Of a DNA stretch of 22,415 bases, positions 6,802 to 13,478 are shown piece by piece (the stretch's first letter is position 1; each line of letters begins with the position of its first letter). The DNA comes from Verrucomicrobiota bacterium. GTDB lineage: Bacteria; Verrucomicrobiota; Verrucomicrobiia; Chthoniobacterales; Terrimicrobiaceae. The position numbers and the translations under genes were made by a program. The stretch covers positions 1-22,415 of the forward strand of contig JAPLTI010000244.1 of NCBI GenBank assembly GCA_026398285.1, written 5' to 3'. Below the pieces are notes generated by a model that was given only the letters and a program-made list of their open reading frames with translations, was not told where the DNA came from and did not search any database.

Positions 6802-7212
6802 ATGGTTGAAATTTCGATTCAGTATTTGGGAGATTTGCGCTGCGAGGCGCGGCATGAGCCGTCGGGAACTGTCATTACGACCGATGCGCCGGTGGACAAC
6901 GAGGGGCGCGGGGAGTCGTTTTCGCCGACTGATCTTGCGGCGACATCCCTTGGCACCTGCATGCTGACGATCATGGGTATCGCCGCGCGTCGGCATGGAG
7001 TCGACCTCGGGAAGACAACGGTGAAGGTGCTGAAAGAAATGACTCCGCAGCCGCCCCGGCGCATTGCCAAGCTGACGGTTGTTTTTACGGTTCCGCTTAG
7101 TGCGGACCATCCGCAGCGCACGCTTTTGGAAAATGCGGCGCGTAGTTGTCCAGTCCACCTGAGCCTGCATCCGGAGGTGACTCAAGAGATGCGCTTCGAC
7201 TGGGTGGGGTGA
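6802..7212 (+). CDS. OsmC-family peroxiredoxin-like protein
   Basis: A 136-residue OsmC/Ohr-superfamily protein. Both active-site cysteines are present: C53 in SLGTCMLTIMG and C116 in ENAARSCPVHL, together with ESFSPTDL and the central helix AARRHGVDL. Relatives reduce hydroperoxides using dithiol chemistry; closest in feel to the OsmC/YhfA group rather than Ohr. The start at 6802 is supported by the promoter position. It follows the higBA pair by 114 bases. A broken duplicate lies 0.8 kb upstream. OsmC proteins are stress-induced in other bacteria; regulation here is unknown. Confidence 0.85.
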   Translation: MVEISIQYLGDLRCEARHEPSGTVITTDAPVDNEGRGESFSPTDLAATSLGTCMLTIMGIAARRHGVDLGKTTVKVLKEMTPQPPRRIAKLTVVFTVPLSADHPQRTLLENAARSCPVHLSLHPEVTQEMRFDWVG

Positions 7213-7215
7213 GGG

Positions 7216-7270
7216 TAGGAGTTTTAAGTTTTAAGGATTAAGTTTTAAGTTCGCGCTGCCGCGCGCAGCT
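7216..7270. repeat. Short TTTTAAG repeats and GC hairpin between convergent genes
   Basis: AGTTTTAAG is repeated, with one relative, across 7219-7250, and is followed by the hairpin GCTGC-CGCGC-GCAGC (7255-7269). The words AAGTTTTAAG recur at 8153-8190. The stretch lies between the convergent osmC and cvfB-like genes; the hairpin lacks a T-tract, so a terminator role is unproven. Confidence 0.45.
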
Positions 7271-7295
7271 TGAATGGGGCCGGGTGTTTTCGATT

Positions 7296-8141
7296 TCACG
7301 CCTTTCGTGATTTTAAGCGGATGCCTGACTCGTGGAGTTCGATGAGGCGTTGGCGGTAGAGGTTGCCGAGGGCTTGTTTGAAGGCTTTTTTGCTGGTCTG
7401 GAAGGCGGCGCGGATTTCTTCGGGCGAGCTGGAGTCGCTGTAGGGCAGGGTGCCGTTGTTTGAGCGGAGGGCGGTGAGGATACGGTCGGCGAGCGGGGCG
7501 ACGCGTTGATAACCTTGAGGGTCGAGGCCGAGGTCGATCTTGCCGTCGGGGCGGATGGCGCGAATGAAGCCTTCGCAGCGCTGGCCGATTTCAAGCGGTG
7601 TGGCGAGTTCGCTGCGGTAGAGAAGTCCGAGGCGGGAGTTGTTGATGATGACGTTGTAGCCGAGGGGCGTCTCGCTGGCGATGAGGAGGGAGACTTCGTA
7701 GCCGGTTTTGTATGGCGGAGGCGTGTGGTCTATGTGCCCTTCCAGGCGCGTGGTGGCGATGATGCGTTCCGTCTGGTGGTCGATGAAAACATACACGACC
7801 ACTGTGTCGCCGACTTGCACGCGGCGTTCCTGCTCCGCATTCGGAAGAAGCAAATCTTTTCGTAATCCCCAGTCGAGAAAGGCTCCCATGCGCGGGTGGA
7901 CCTCCGTGACCTTCAACGCGGCGAAGTCGCCGACAGTGGCGAGAGGCTTGAGCGTGGTCGCGACGAGACGGTCCTCGGAATCGCGATAGATGAAAACCTC
8001 CAGCACATCGCCGGGGCAGGCACCTTTCGGAATGGCATCCCCCGGCAGGAGGATTTCTCCGAGTTCCCCGCCATCGAGGAATAGCCCGGGGCTGGAGTCT
8101 TTGAGGACGGTGAGGTGGTTGAGTTTTCCGAGTAGAGACAT
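7296..8141 (-). CDS. CvfB-like S1 RNA-binding protein
   Basis: A 281-residue protein of the CvfB/YitL family. Three S1-like OB folds can be traced (about 1-65, 71-133 and 145-207), including the hallmark VHPRMGAFLDWGLRKDLLLP and the spacing VGDTVVVYVFIDHQTERIIAT. A winged-helix-like C-terminus follows (about 217-277: ILTALRSNNG ... AFKQALGNLYRQRLIEL). Relatives bind RNA and affect virulence-factor or other post-transcriptional expression. Length is normal. Transcribed alone; the downstream neighbour converges on it. No Shine-Dalgarno sequence is evident upstream of the ATG. Confidence 0.85.
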   Translation of the reverse strand: MSLLGKLNHLTVLKDSSPGLFLDGGELGEILLPGDAIPKGACPGDVLEVFIYRDSEDRLVATTLKPLATVGDFAALKVTEVHPRMGAFLDWGLRKDLLLPNAEQERRVQVGDTVVVYVFIDHQTERIIATTRLEGHIDHTPPPYKTGYEVSLLIASETPLGYNVIINNSRLGLLYRSELATPLEIGQRCEGFIRAIRPDGKIDLGLDPQGYQRVAPLADRILTALRSNNGTLPYSDSSSPEEIRAAFQTSKKAFKQALGNLYRQRLIELHESGIRLKSRKA

Positions 8142-8456
8142 AGTGGAAGTTTTAAGAATCTGAGCGAAGCGTCATCAATGAAGTTTTAAGTAGCCCACGA
8201 GCGCTGCGCGGTTGGAGAGAAAGCAACCACGGATATCCCTGATTGGCACGGATGATCCCAGCCAGCTGGGATTGGCAGAAAAAAAGCAAAAATCGATCAA
8301 GCTTGCTTGCAGAGTATTTGTTTTTGCCCTGCCCCATTCGCATCGCGAATGCGCCCGTGCCCTCTAGATCTCCTCTGTGCTCTCTGTGTCCTCTGTGGTT
8401 AAATAAAATGCTTTGGGTTAACACTAAAAAATTGTTACTTAGGAGCTGCTGAGGGC
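8142..8456. other. Repeat-filled spacer
   Basis: This 315-base spacer has no credible gene. It contains two AAGTTTTAAG words, the structured repeat at 8194-8362 and an HRGHREHR-type tract (CCTCTGTGCTCTCTGTGTCC, about 8370-8390, then TCTGTGGTTAA). An 90-codon minus-strand frame through it is translated repeat. Confidence 0.7.
8194..8362 (-). repeat. ~168-bp structured dispersed repeat, copy 1
   Basis: This 169-base segment is homologous, in inverted orientation, to 21298-21464. Two hairpins are conserved: CATTCGC-ATC-GCGAATG (8335-8351) and ATCCCAG-CCAG-CTGGGAT (8255-8272). The loops differ from the other copy while the stems are kept. Ends are CCCACGAGCGCTGCGCGG and GCGCCCGTGCCC. No open frame of its own is credible. 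Confidence 0.75.
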
Positions 8457-9446
8457 CTATTTGCCGCCATACCAGAGGCCTCGGCGCCAGTTGTGGCGGC
8501 GGAGTTTTTCCAGGAGGTCGGGGGCTAGGTCGGGCAGGTCGCTTGTGGCGCAGTTTGCCTCAGCCTGTGCGGTGTTGCGGATCCCGGGAATGACCGTGGA
8601 GACGGCGGGGTGGGCGAGCACGAACTTGAGCGCTGCCTGTGCCATTGTGAGGCCGGTGCTTGAAATGTCCTTGCGGATCGCTTCGGCGCGTTGGACGGCG
8701 CGACTCAAGCGGTCGCCAGCGAAATAGGAACTGCGGAAGTCATCGGAGGGGAACTGGGTCTCGGCTGTGAATTTGCCCGTCAGGACGCCTTCGTCGAACG
8801 CCACGCGCACAATGACGCCGACGCCGTGTTCCTGCGCCACATCGAGCAACTCGGCGGCGGGTTCTTGCTCGAAAAAGTTGTAGATGACCTGCACGGAGTC
8901 GATCCATCCGCCGCGCATAAGATCAATAACGCTGTTCTGGTCGTGCTCGGGAGTGGAGACGCCGATGAGGCTGATCTTACCCTCGCGCTGCAAGTCGCGG
9001 AGCACTTTGAACGGGGTGGGATTGCGGTTCCAGGCGCGCGTCCAGGTGTGGAGTTGCAAAAGGTCGAGTCGCTCCGTGCCAAGGTAGGCGCAGCGCTGGG
9101 CGATGTTTTCCCGCAGATACGCCTCTGAGTATCGTTCCTCGGCTTTGCAATAGGGCGATGGCGGCCAGATTCCCGGGCTGGGCGGGGTTTTGGTGGCGAC
9201 GAAGACCTTGTCGGTTTTCCCTGCGGCGGCGCGTTCGCGGAGGACTTGGGCGATGAGTTTTTCGCTGCGGCCGTTTCCGTAGCCGGCGGCGGTGTCGATG
9301 AAGTTGCACCCGAGATCGAGCGCGCGGTTTAGGGCGGCGATCGAGTCGGTATCTGCCTGTGCACCCCAGCCGCCGCCGATGGCCCAAGCGCCGAAGCCGA
9401 TTTCCGAGCAGTCGAATCCGTGTTTGCCAAAGGGACGATTTTTCAT
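8457..9446 (-). CDS. Aldo/keto reductase
   Basis: A 329-residue NAD(P)H-dependent aldo/keto reductase with the TIM-barrel pattern. The catalytic tetrad is visible: D51 and Y56 in FIDTAAGYGNGRSE, K86 in VATKTPP and H133 in LLQLHTW. The C-terminal cofactor region is normal (STVIPGIRNTAQAEAN). The opening MKNRPFGKHGFDCSEIGFG is typical of the YhdN/IolS-like subgroup. The substrate cannot be told from sequence. It is flanked on both sides by repeat-rich spacers and appears to be a single-gene unit. Confidence 0.88.
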   Translation of the reverse strand: MKNRPFGKHGFDCSEIGFGAWAIGGGWGAQADTDSIAALNRALDLGCNFIDTAAGYGNGRSEKLIAQVLRERAAAGKTDKVFVATKTPPSPGIWPPSPYCKAEERYSEAYLRENIAQRCAYLGTERLDLLQLHTWTRAWNRNPTPFKVLRDLQREGKISLIGVSTPEHDQNSVIDLMRGGWIDSVQVIYNFFEQEPAAELLDVAQEHGVGVIVRVAFDEGVLTGKFTAETQFPSDDFRSSYFAGDRLSRAVQRAEAIRKDISSTGLTMAQAALKFVLAHPAVSTVIPGIRNTAQAEANCATSDLPDLAPDLLEKLRRHNWRRGLWYGGK

Positions 9447-9525
9447 GGTGGAGTTGTTTCTATCGCAGAGAGGCGCCTTTACCAGCGCAGACCGCGCAAG
9501 CGTTCGGATGTTTCACGAACAGGCT

Positions 9526-9565
9526 GCTGCCGCGCGGGTCCTGTAGCGGCTGTCTATGACTGCCG
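9526..9565 (+). repeat. Palindromic repeat, copy 3
   Basis: GCTGCCGCGCGGGTC runs into CTGTAGCGGCTGTCTATGAC (9541-9560) and TGCCG. The stretch CGGC-T-GTC-TAT-GAC-T-GCCG folds into a stem with one T-T mismatch. The left part is repeated nearly exactly at 9713-9737. Confidence 0.7.
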
Positions 9566-9712
9566 GGGAGGGAGACAGAATCATGGAGGAGAGAATCATT
9601 TTTCGGGTGATCCGCCGATTTGCTTCGCGGCTGCGGCGTTCTCCTTTGATGCAATGGCGGCTTTGCCGCGAAAATGGGTCAAGCCGGAGGTCGACCCTCC
9701 AAGGATTGGCGC

Positions 9713-9737
9713 GCTGCCGCGCGGGTTCTGTAGCGGC
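9713..9737 (+). repeat. Truncated palindromic repeat (left half only)
   Basis: GCTGCCGCGCGGGTT plus CTGTAGCGGC matches 9526-9550 at 24 of 25 bases but stops before the GTCTATGAC core, which is replaced by GTAAAATAAACC just before the rfbB stop codon. Confidence 0.65.
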
Positions 9738-9751
9738 GTAAAATAAACCAA

Positions 9752-10819
9752 CTACTTGGCGGCGCCGAGGCGTTCGCGGTTGTAGCGGTTTTGGGTGATG
9801 TCGTCGGTCCAGGAGCGGCTTTTCAAATACCAGTCCACGGTTTTGGCGAGGCCGGTTTCGAAGGATTCGCGGGGTGCCCAGCCGAGTTCGGATTGGAGTT
9901 TTGAGCAGTCGATCGCATAGCGGCGGTCGTGGCCGGGGCGGTCGGCGACATAGGTGATCTGGGCTGTGTAGGAGGCACCGTCGGGGCGGGGGGATTTCGC
10001 ATCGAGGAGGGCGCAGAGGGTTTTCACCACATCGAGGTTTGCGCGTTCGTTGAGGCCGCCGACATTGTAGGTTTCACCCGTGCGGCCGCGCTGCAGAACG
10101 AGCCAGATGGCGGTGGCGTGGTCCTCGACATAGAGCCAGTCGCGGATCAGCTGTCCATCGCCATAGACTGGAAGCGGCTTGCCATCGAGGGCGTTGAGGA
10201 TCATGAGCGGGATGAGCTTCTCGGGAAAATGGTAGGGGCCGTAGTTGTTCGAGCAGTTTGTCGTGAGGGTGGGGAGGCCGTAGGTGTGCTGGAATGCCCG
10301 AACGAGGTGGTCGCTGGCGGCCTTGGAGGCGGCGTAGGGGCTGTTTGGCGCGAAGGGCGTGGTCTCGGAAAATGCCGGGTCGTGCGGGGCAAGGGTTCCG
10401 TAGACTTCGTCGGTCGAGACATGCAGAAAGCGGAATTTTTCGCGGCGCTCATCCGGCAGTTGGCTCCAGTGGCGGCGGGCGGCATTCAGGAGGCGAAGTG
10501 TGCCGGTGACATTGGTCTGGATGAATGGCTCGGGGGAGTCGATCGAGCGGTCCACATGCGACTCGGCGGCGAAATTCACGATGGCGTCGATGTCATGCTC
10601 CTGCAGCAGGCTGGCTACAAGCGTTTCATCGCCGATATCGCCTTTTTGAAAAACATAGCGCGGGTCGGAGGCGAGGTCGACGAGATTGGCCGGGTTGCCT
10701 GCGTAGGTGAGGAGGTCGAGATTGACGAGTTTGCAAAGCGGAGACGCGCTCTCGTTGAGTCTCTGACGGATGAAATTGCTGCCGATGAATCCGCAGCCCC
10801 CGGTGACAAGGATGTTCAT
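9752..10819 (-). CDS. rfbB: dTDP-glucose 4,6-dehydratase
   Basis: A 355-residue short-chain dehydrogenase/reductase of the RfbB/RmlB family. NAD-binding TGGCGFIGSNFI is at the N-terminus, the substrate motif STDEVYG with the catalytic D-E pair is present, and YAASKAASDHLV supplies the Y-x3-K. It converts dTDP-glucose to dTDP-4-keto-6-deoxyglucose, the first committed step toward dTDP-rhamnose and other deoxysugars. The frame extends 20 codons upstream of the ATG at 10819, but homology begins exactly at MNILVTGG. It starts 17 bases after the PUR-alpha-like gene. The partner genes rfbA, rfbC and rfbD are not in the window. Confidence 0.93.
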   Translation of the reverse strand: MNILVTGGCGFIGSNFIRQRLNESASPLCKLVNLDLLTYAGNPANLVDLASDPRYVFQKGDIGDETLVASLLQEHDIDAIVNFAAESHVDRSIDSPEPFIQTNVTGTLRLLNAARRHWSQLPDERREKFRFLHVSTDEVYGTLAPHDPAFSETTPFAPNSPYAASKAASDHLVRAFQHTYGLPTLTTNCSNNYGPYHFPEKLIPLMILNALDGKPLPVYGDGQLIRDWLYVEDHATAIWLVLQRGRTGETYNVGGLNERANLDVVKTLCALLDAKSPRPDGASYTAQITYVADRPGHDRRYAIDCSKLQSELGWAPRESFETGLAKTVDWYLKSRSWTDDITQNRYNRERLGAAK

Positions 10820-10836
10820 GGATCGACGAGGTGTTT

Positions 10837-11043
10837 TTATTCCGTTTCTTCGCCCTCGGTGAGGACTTCGTCGAGGCACGCTTCGAACTCGTCGAGGCCG
10901 GTGCTTGGGATAATAACGGAGTTCCTGCGCCCGTGGGCTTCCTCGGTGATCTTGAGGAAGCGGCCGCGGTCATTCTCGCGAAGCTCGATGATGATGTGCT
11001 TGCGTTCGACTTGGAGTTCGCGCAGGGCGATGGATTGTTCCAT
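10837..11043 (-). CDS. PUR-alpha-like nucleic-acid-binding protein
   Basis: A 68-residue protein whose core KHIIIELRENDRGRFLKITE and SVIIPSTGLDEFEACLDEVL matches the single-repeat PUR-alpha/beta/gamma fold: a four-stranded sheet carrying the R-G-R-F-L motif, then a helix. Bacterial members in spirochaetes and Bacteroidetes bind single-stranded DNA or RNA, usually as dimers. The C-terminus is acidic. It lies 66 bases downstream of the aminopeptidase gene and 17 bases ahead of rfbB. The family call rests on motif similarity; function here is unknown. Confidence 0.7.
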   Translation of the reverse strand: MEQSIALRELQVERKHIIIELRENDRGRFLKITEEAHGRRNSVIIPSTGLDEFEACLDEVLTEGEETE

Positions 11044-11109
11044 AAGGAAAGATTTGCAGGCTATCGGACGGGGGATGGGGGCATCAACCGAAAATCCTTG
11101 GCACTCGAA

Positions 11110-12231
11110 TTAATGTTTCGTTCCCAGCAAATAATCGGGGTTGAGTTTCTTGAGGGCAGGAAGGGTGAAGAGACCGTCTTTGCGGATGAGTTTGCCGTCG
11201 AACCACACCTCGCCGCCGCCGTAGTCGGGGCGTTGGATGCAGACCATGTCCCAGTGGATGCGGCTGGTGTTGCCGTTTCCCGCTGTTTTGTAGGCTTGGC
11301 CGGGCGTGAAGTGGAAGGAGCCGGAAATTTTTTCGTCGAAGAGGATGTCGCGCATCGGGTGGAGGATGTGCGGATTGAATCCGAGCGCGAATTCCCCGAT
11401 GTAGCGGGCGCCGGCGTCGCTATCGAGGATGCGGTTGAGGGCGGCGGTGTTGTTCGCCGTGGCGTTTTCCACGCGGCCTTCGGCGAATTCCAAGCGCACA
11501 TTGTCGAAGGCGTGGCCCTGATAAATGCTGGGAACATTGAAGCTCACATGGCCCTCGACGCTCTTCTTTACAGGGCAGGAAAAAACTTCGCCGTCGGGAA
11601 TGTTGCGGTCGCCGCCGCAGGTGATGGAGCCGATGTTTTTAATCGAGAAGCGCAGGTCGGTGCCGGGGCCCTTGAGGTGGACCTTGTCGGTGCGGTCCAT
11701 GAGTTCCTTGAGTGCTGCCATGCCGGGAGCCATGCGGCCGTAGTCGAGCGTGCAGACCTTGAAGTAAAAATCCTCAAAGGCAGGCGTGCTCATCTGCGCC
11801 TGCTGTGCCATGGCGGCTGTTGGCCAGCGGAGGACGACCCACTTTGTCTTGTTGATGCGCCAGTCCATGACAGGGCGCATGGCACCGGAAATGAGACGCA
11901 TTTTTTCATCCGGCACATCCGACATCTCGGTGATGTTGTGGCTGCCGCGCACAGCGATGTAGGCCTGCATTTTTTTCATGCGGGCGAGTTCGATAGAGCG
12001 GGTCACCTCAAGTTGCCCGGCTTCCGCGCCGAGGGCCATTTCGCGGCTGATGCGCGCGTGGTGGCTCTGCACGAACGGCACGGCTCCGCAGGCACGGGTG
12101 GCGCGGATGAGTGCGATGGCGATCTCCTCCGGCGCATCGAAGATGTCGATGAGCACATTTTCGCCGGGTTTGAGTTTGGTGGAATGCCGCGTCAAGACAT
12201 CGGCCAGTTGGTCACAGCGTGGATCGTGCAT
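11110..12231 (-). CDS. M29-family aminopeptidase
   Basis: A 373-residue protein of the M29 (AmpS/AmpT/PepS) thermophilic aminopeptidase family. The expected metal and catalytic positions can be assigned: E215 in NIPDGEVF, E280 in YIGEFALGFNP, H307 and Y314 in HFTPGQAY, and H326 with D328 in SRIHWDMV. These enzymes carry two metal ions and release N-terminal residues from peptides in the cytoplasm. The stretch between H307 and H326 seems shorter than I recall for AmpS. It starts 9 bases after the small membrane-protein gene, which points to co-transcription with the YqjD/YqjE-like genes. Confidence 0.88.
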   Translation of the reverse strand: MHDPRCDQLADVLTRHSTKLKPGENVLIDIFDAPEEIAIALIRATRACGAVPFVQSHHARISREMALGAEAGQLEVTRSIELARMKKMQAYIAVRGSHNITEMSDVPDEKMRLISGAMRPVMDWRINKTKWVVLRWPTAAMAQQAQMSTPAFEDFYFKVCTLDYGRMAPGMAALKELMDRTDKVHLKGPGTDLRFSIKNIGSITCGGDRNIPDGEVFSCPVKKSVEGHVSFNVPSIYQGHAFDNVRLEFAEGRVENATANNTAALNRILDSDAGARYIGEFALGFNPHILHPMRDILFDEKISGSFHFTPGQAYKTAGNGNTSRIHWDMVCIQRPDYGGGEVWFDGKLIRKDGLFTLPALKKLNPDYLLGTKH

Positions 12232-12240
12232 ATGAAAAAA

Positions 12241-12621
12241 TCAGCGGGGGATTCGCGAAGAGAGTTCGCCCAGGCGTTGCGCGGCGTAGGCCGAGAGGGC
12301 CGGGCGGAGGAGGGGGAAGAGAAACTTCGCCAGGTTGAAAAGAATGCTGAAAAAGCCCTGCCGTTCAGTGCGGGCGGGTTCCGATTTTTCGGACTTCGCC
12401 CCTTTTTTGACAGAAATGTTTTTTGGGGCCTTGCGCGTCTTCGGGCCGGCAAGGATGTAGCCAAGCGCGGCAGCACTGCCTAGCCAAGCAAGTGGACGGT
12501 TCTTCACCGAACGCCGGATTTTTGAAACGAGGTTGAGCTCCTCGGCGATGGATGCTGTGTCACGCGCTATCGCCACGCGGCTGCGGCGGAGTTCTTCGAG
12601 GATTTCCTGTTTGCTGGTCAT
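12241..12621 (-). CDS. Small protein with one hydrophobic segment, YqjK position
   Basis: A 126-residue protein I do not recognise by family. Residues 1-45 look helical and charged (EILEELRRSRVAIARDTASI), followed by a short hydrophobic stretch (LAWLGSAAALGYILAG, about 44-59), a Lys-rich linker and a C-terminal amphipathic or membrane-facing helix (FFSILFNLAKFLFPLLRPAL). Its ATG overlaps the stop of the YqjE-like gene by 4 bases. In Enterobacteria a small gene, yqjK, follows yqjD-yqjE; this gene occupies that place, but similarity to YqjK is not evident. Confidence 0.75.
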   Translation of the reverse strand: MTSKQEILEELRRSRVAIARDTASIAEELNLVSKIRRSVKNRPLAWLGSAAALGYILAGPKTRKAPKNISVKKGAKSEKSEPARTERQGFFSILFNLAKFLFPLLRPALSAYAAQRLGELSSRIPR

Positions 12622-12983
12622 GGCGCAGAGCTTTTGCGGAGGGATTCCAAATCTCGGGCCACCTCGCGGCGGGTTTCCTCAAAAATCGGCGTGCGGCTGT
12701 GGACCTTCACATGGCGGGCGCAAATGTAGGCCAGCAGGGCGTGCAGCGCGGTAAATCCTCCCAGGATCCAAAGCCAGGAAACGCCCAGCACAAAGGCCGC
12801 AAAGAACGCCACAGCGAAGATGAGGAGGATGTAACCGAAGGCGGCAAAAAACAGAGCTGCCAGCAACATCACAAGCAGGCGAACGCCCAAGGCGGCCGCC
12901 TCCCGGGATTCCTCGCCCGCAAGAGCTCCCATGGCCTGTGCATAGCGGCCAAAAGAACCTACGAGGCTCAGAAGCTCCGCCAT
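12618..12983 (-). CDS. YqjE/DUF1469-like (Phage_holin_3_6) membrane protein
   Basis: A 121-residue protein with two adjacent transmembrane segments (LGVRLLVMLLAALFFAAFGYILLI and VAFFAAFVLGVSWLWILGGFTALHALLAYI) between short amphipathic ends, the pattern of the Phage_holin_3_6/YqjE family. Despite the name these are not phage holins but inner-membrane proteins found beside ElaB/YqjD genes. The frame could open at a TTG at 13022; the ATG at 12983 is preceded by GAGG and gives the family-like start MAELLSLVGSF. It follows the ElaB/YqjD-like gene by 45 bases. Confidence 0.78.
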   Translation of the reverse strand: MAELLSLVGSFGRYAQAMGALAGEESREAAALGVRLLVMLLAALFFAAFGYILLIFAVAFFAAFVLGVSWLWILGGFTALHALLAYICARHVKVHSRTPIFEETRREVARDLESLRKSSAP

Positions 12984-13028
12984 TAATCCTCGCGGAGCTC
13001 CAACCGTGCCTTTGGTGTCCAAAATGTC

Positions 13029-13397
13029 TTACCGGCGAAGGAGCACTCCGAGCACGAAGCCCACGCCAGCAGCGATGGCTACGGCTTGGAGCGGATTCTC
13101 GCGGATGTAGCTCTCCGCCTCGGTCTGGTAGTCGTGGGCGCGGTCGTAGGCGTCCGAGTAGAGCGAGTTGGCGCGGTCGCGGACATTGCCGTAGGTCGCG
13201 CTGGCTGCTTCGCCGAGATCCTTGGCTGCTGCACCGAGATGTTCGCGGCCGGTTTCGTATGCGGCTTTCGCCTCTTTTTTCGCAGTGTCACCCACATTGC
13301 GGCCGGCTTCGGTGGCTGCGTCGATGGCTTTTTTTGCGTGTTCGCTGCTGCTTTCGAGTTTTTTGCTCACGATGTTGTTTTCAAGTGTTTCTGACAT
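13029..13397 (-). CDS. ElaB/YqjD/DUF883-like membrane-anchored protein
   Basis: A 122-residue protein: a long Ala-, Glu- and Lys-rich helix (about 10-95, with AKKAIDAATEAGRNVGDTAKK-like heptads) followed by AESYIRENPLQAVAIAAGVGFVLGVLLRR, the hallmark C-terminal membrane anchor of the ElaB/YqjD family. In E. coli these stationary-phase proteins tether ribosomes to the inner membrane. The ATG at 13397 has GGAG 9 bases upstream; an earlier ATG at 13421 would place that site inside the gene. It is the first gene of the minus-strand run and is divergent from galK (81 bases between starts). Confidence 0.85.
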   Translation of the reverse strand: MSETLENNIVSKKLESSSEHAKKAIDAATEAGRNVGDTAKKEAKAAYETGREHLGAAAKDLGEAASATYGNVRDRANSLYSDAYDRAHDYQTEAESYIRENPLQAVAIAAGVGFVLGVLLRR

Positions 13398-13478
13398 GAT
13401 AGTGGACTCCTTCAGCTTCATCCTGCCATGGAATTGCCCCTTGGCAAGTGCCTATCCGGCGTTGATCATGCGGGGTCT

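Larger units (their letters stand above)
9447..9751. other. Repeat-rich spacer between aldo/keto reductase and rfbB
   Basis: About 305 bases without a credible gene. It carries a palindromic repeat at 9541-9560, a 25-base direct repeat (9526-9550 and 9713-9737), AGAATCAT words near 9578-9600, and the palindrome GGAGGTCGACCCTCC (about 9686-9700). Confidence 0.65.

Noticed and set aside
8152..8424. 90-codon frame starting MLTQSILFNHRGHREHRG
   Set aside because: This is the usual chance translation of the dispersed repeat, not a gene.
9929..11113. 394-codon plus-strand frame opposite rfbB
   Set aside because: It is antisense to rfbB and the PUR-alpha-like gene, both with clear motifs; long antisense frames are common at this GC content.
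10831..12483. 550-codon plus-strand frame opposite the M29 aminopeptidase
   Set aside because: The minus strand encodes a motif-complete aminopeptidase; this frame reads as its antisense shadow (Val/Ala/Gly/His-rich).
12618..12983. Phage lysis module suggested by the Phage_holin_3_6 name
   Set aside because: No other phage genes are nearby, and the ElaB/YqjD-like neighbour identifies it as a YqjE-type housekeeping membrane protein.
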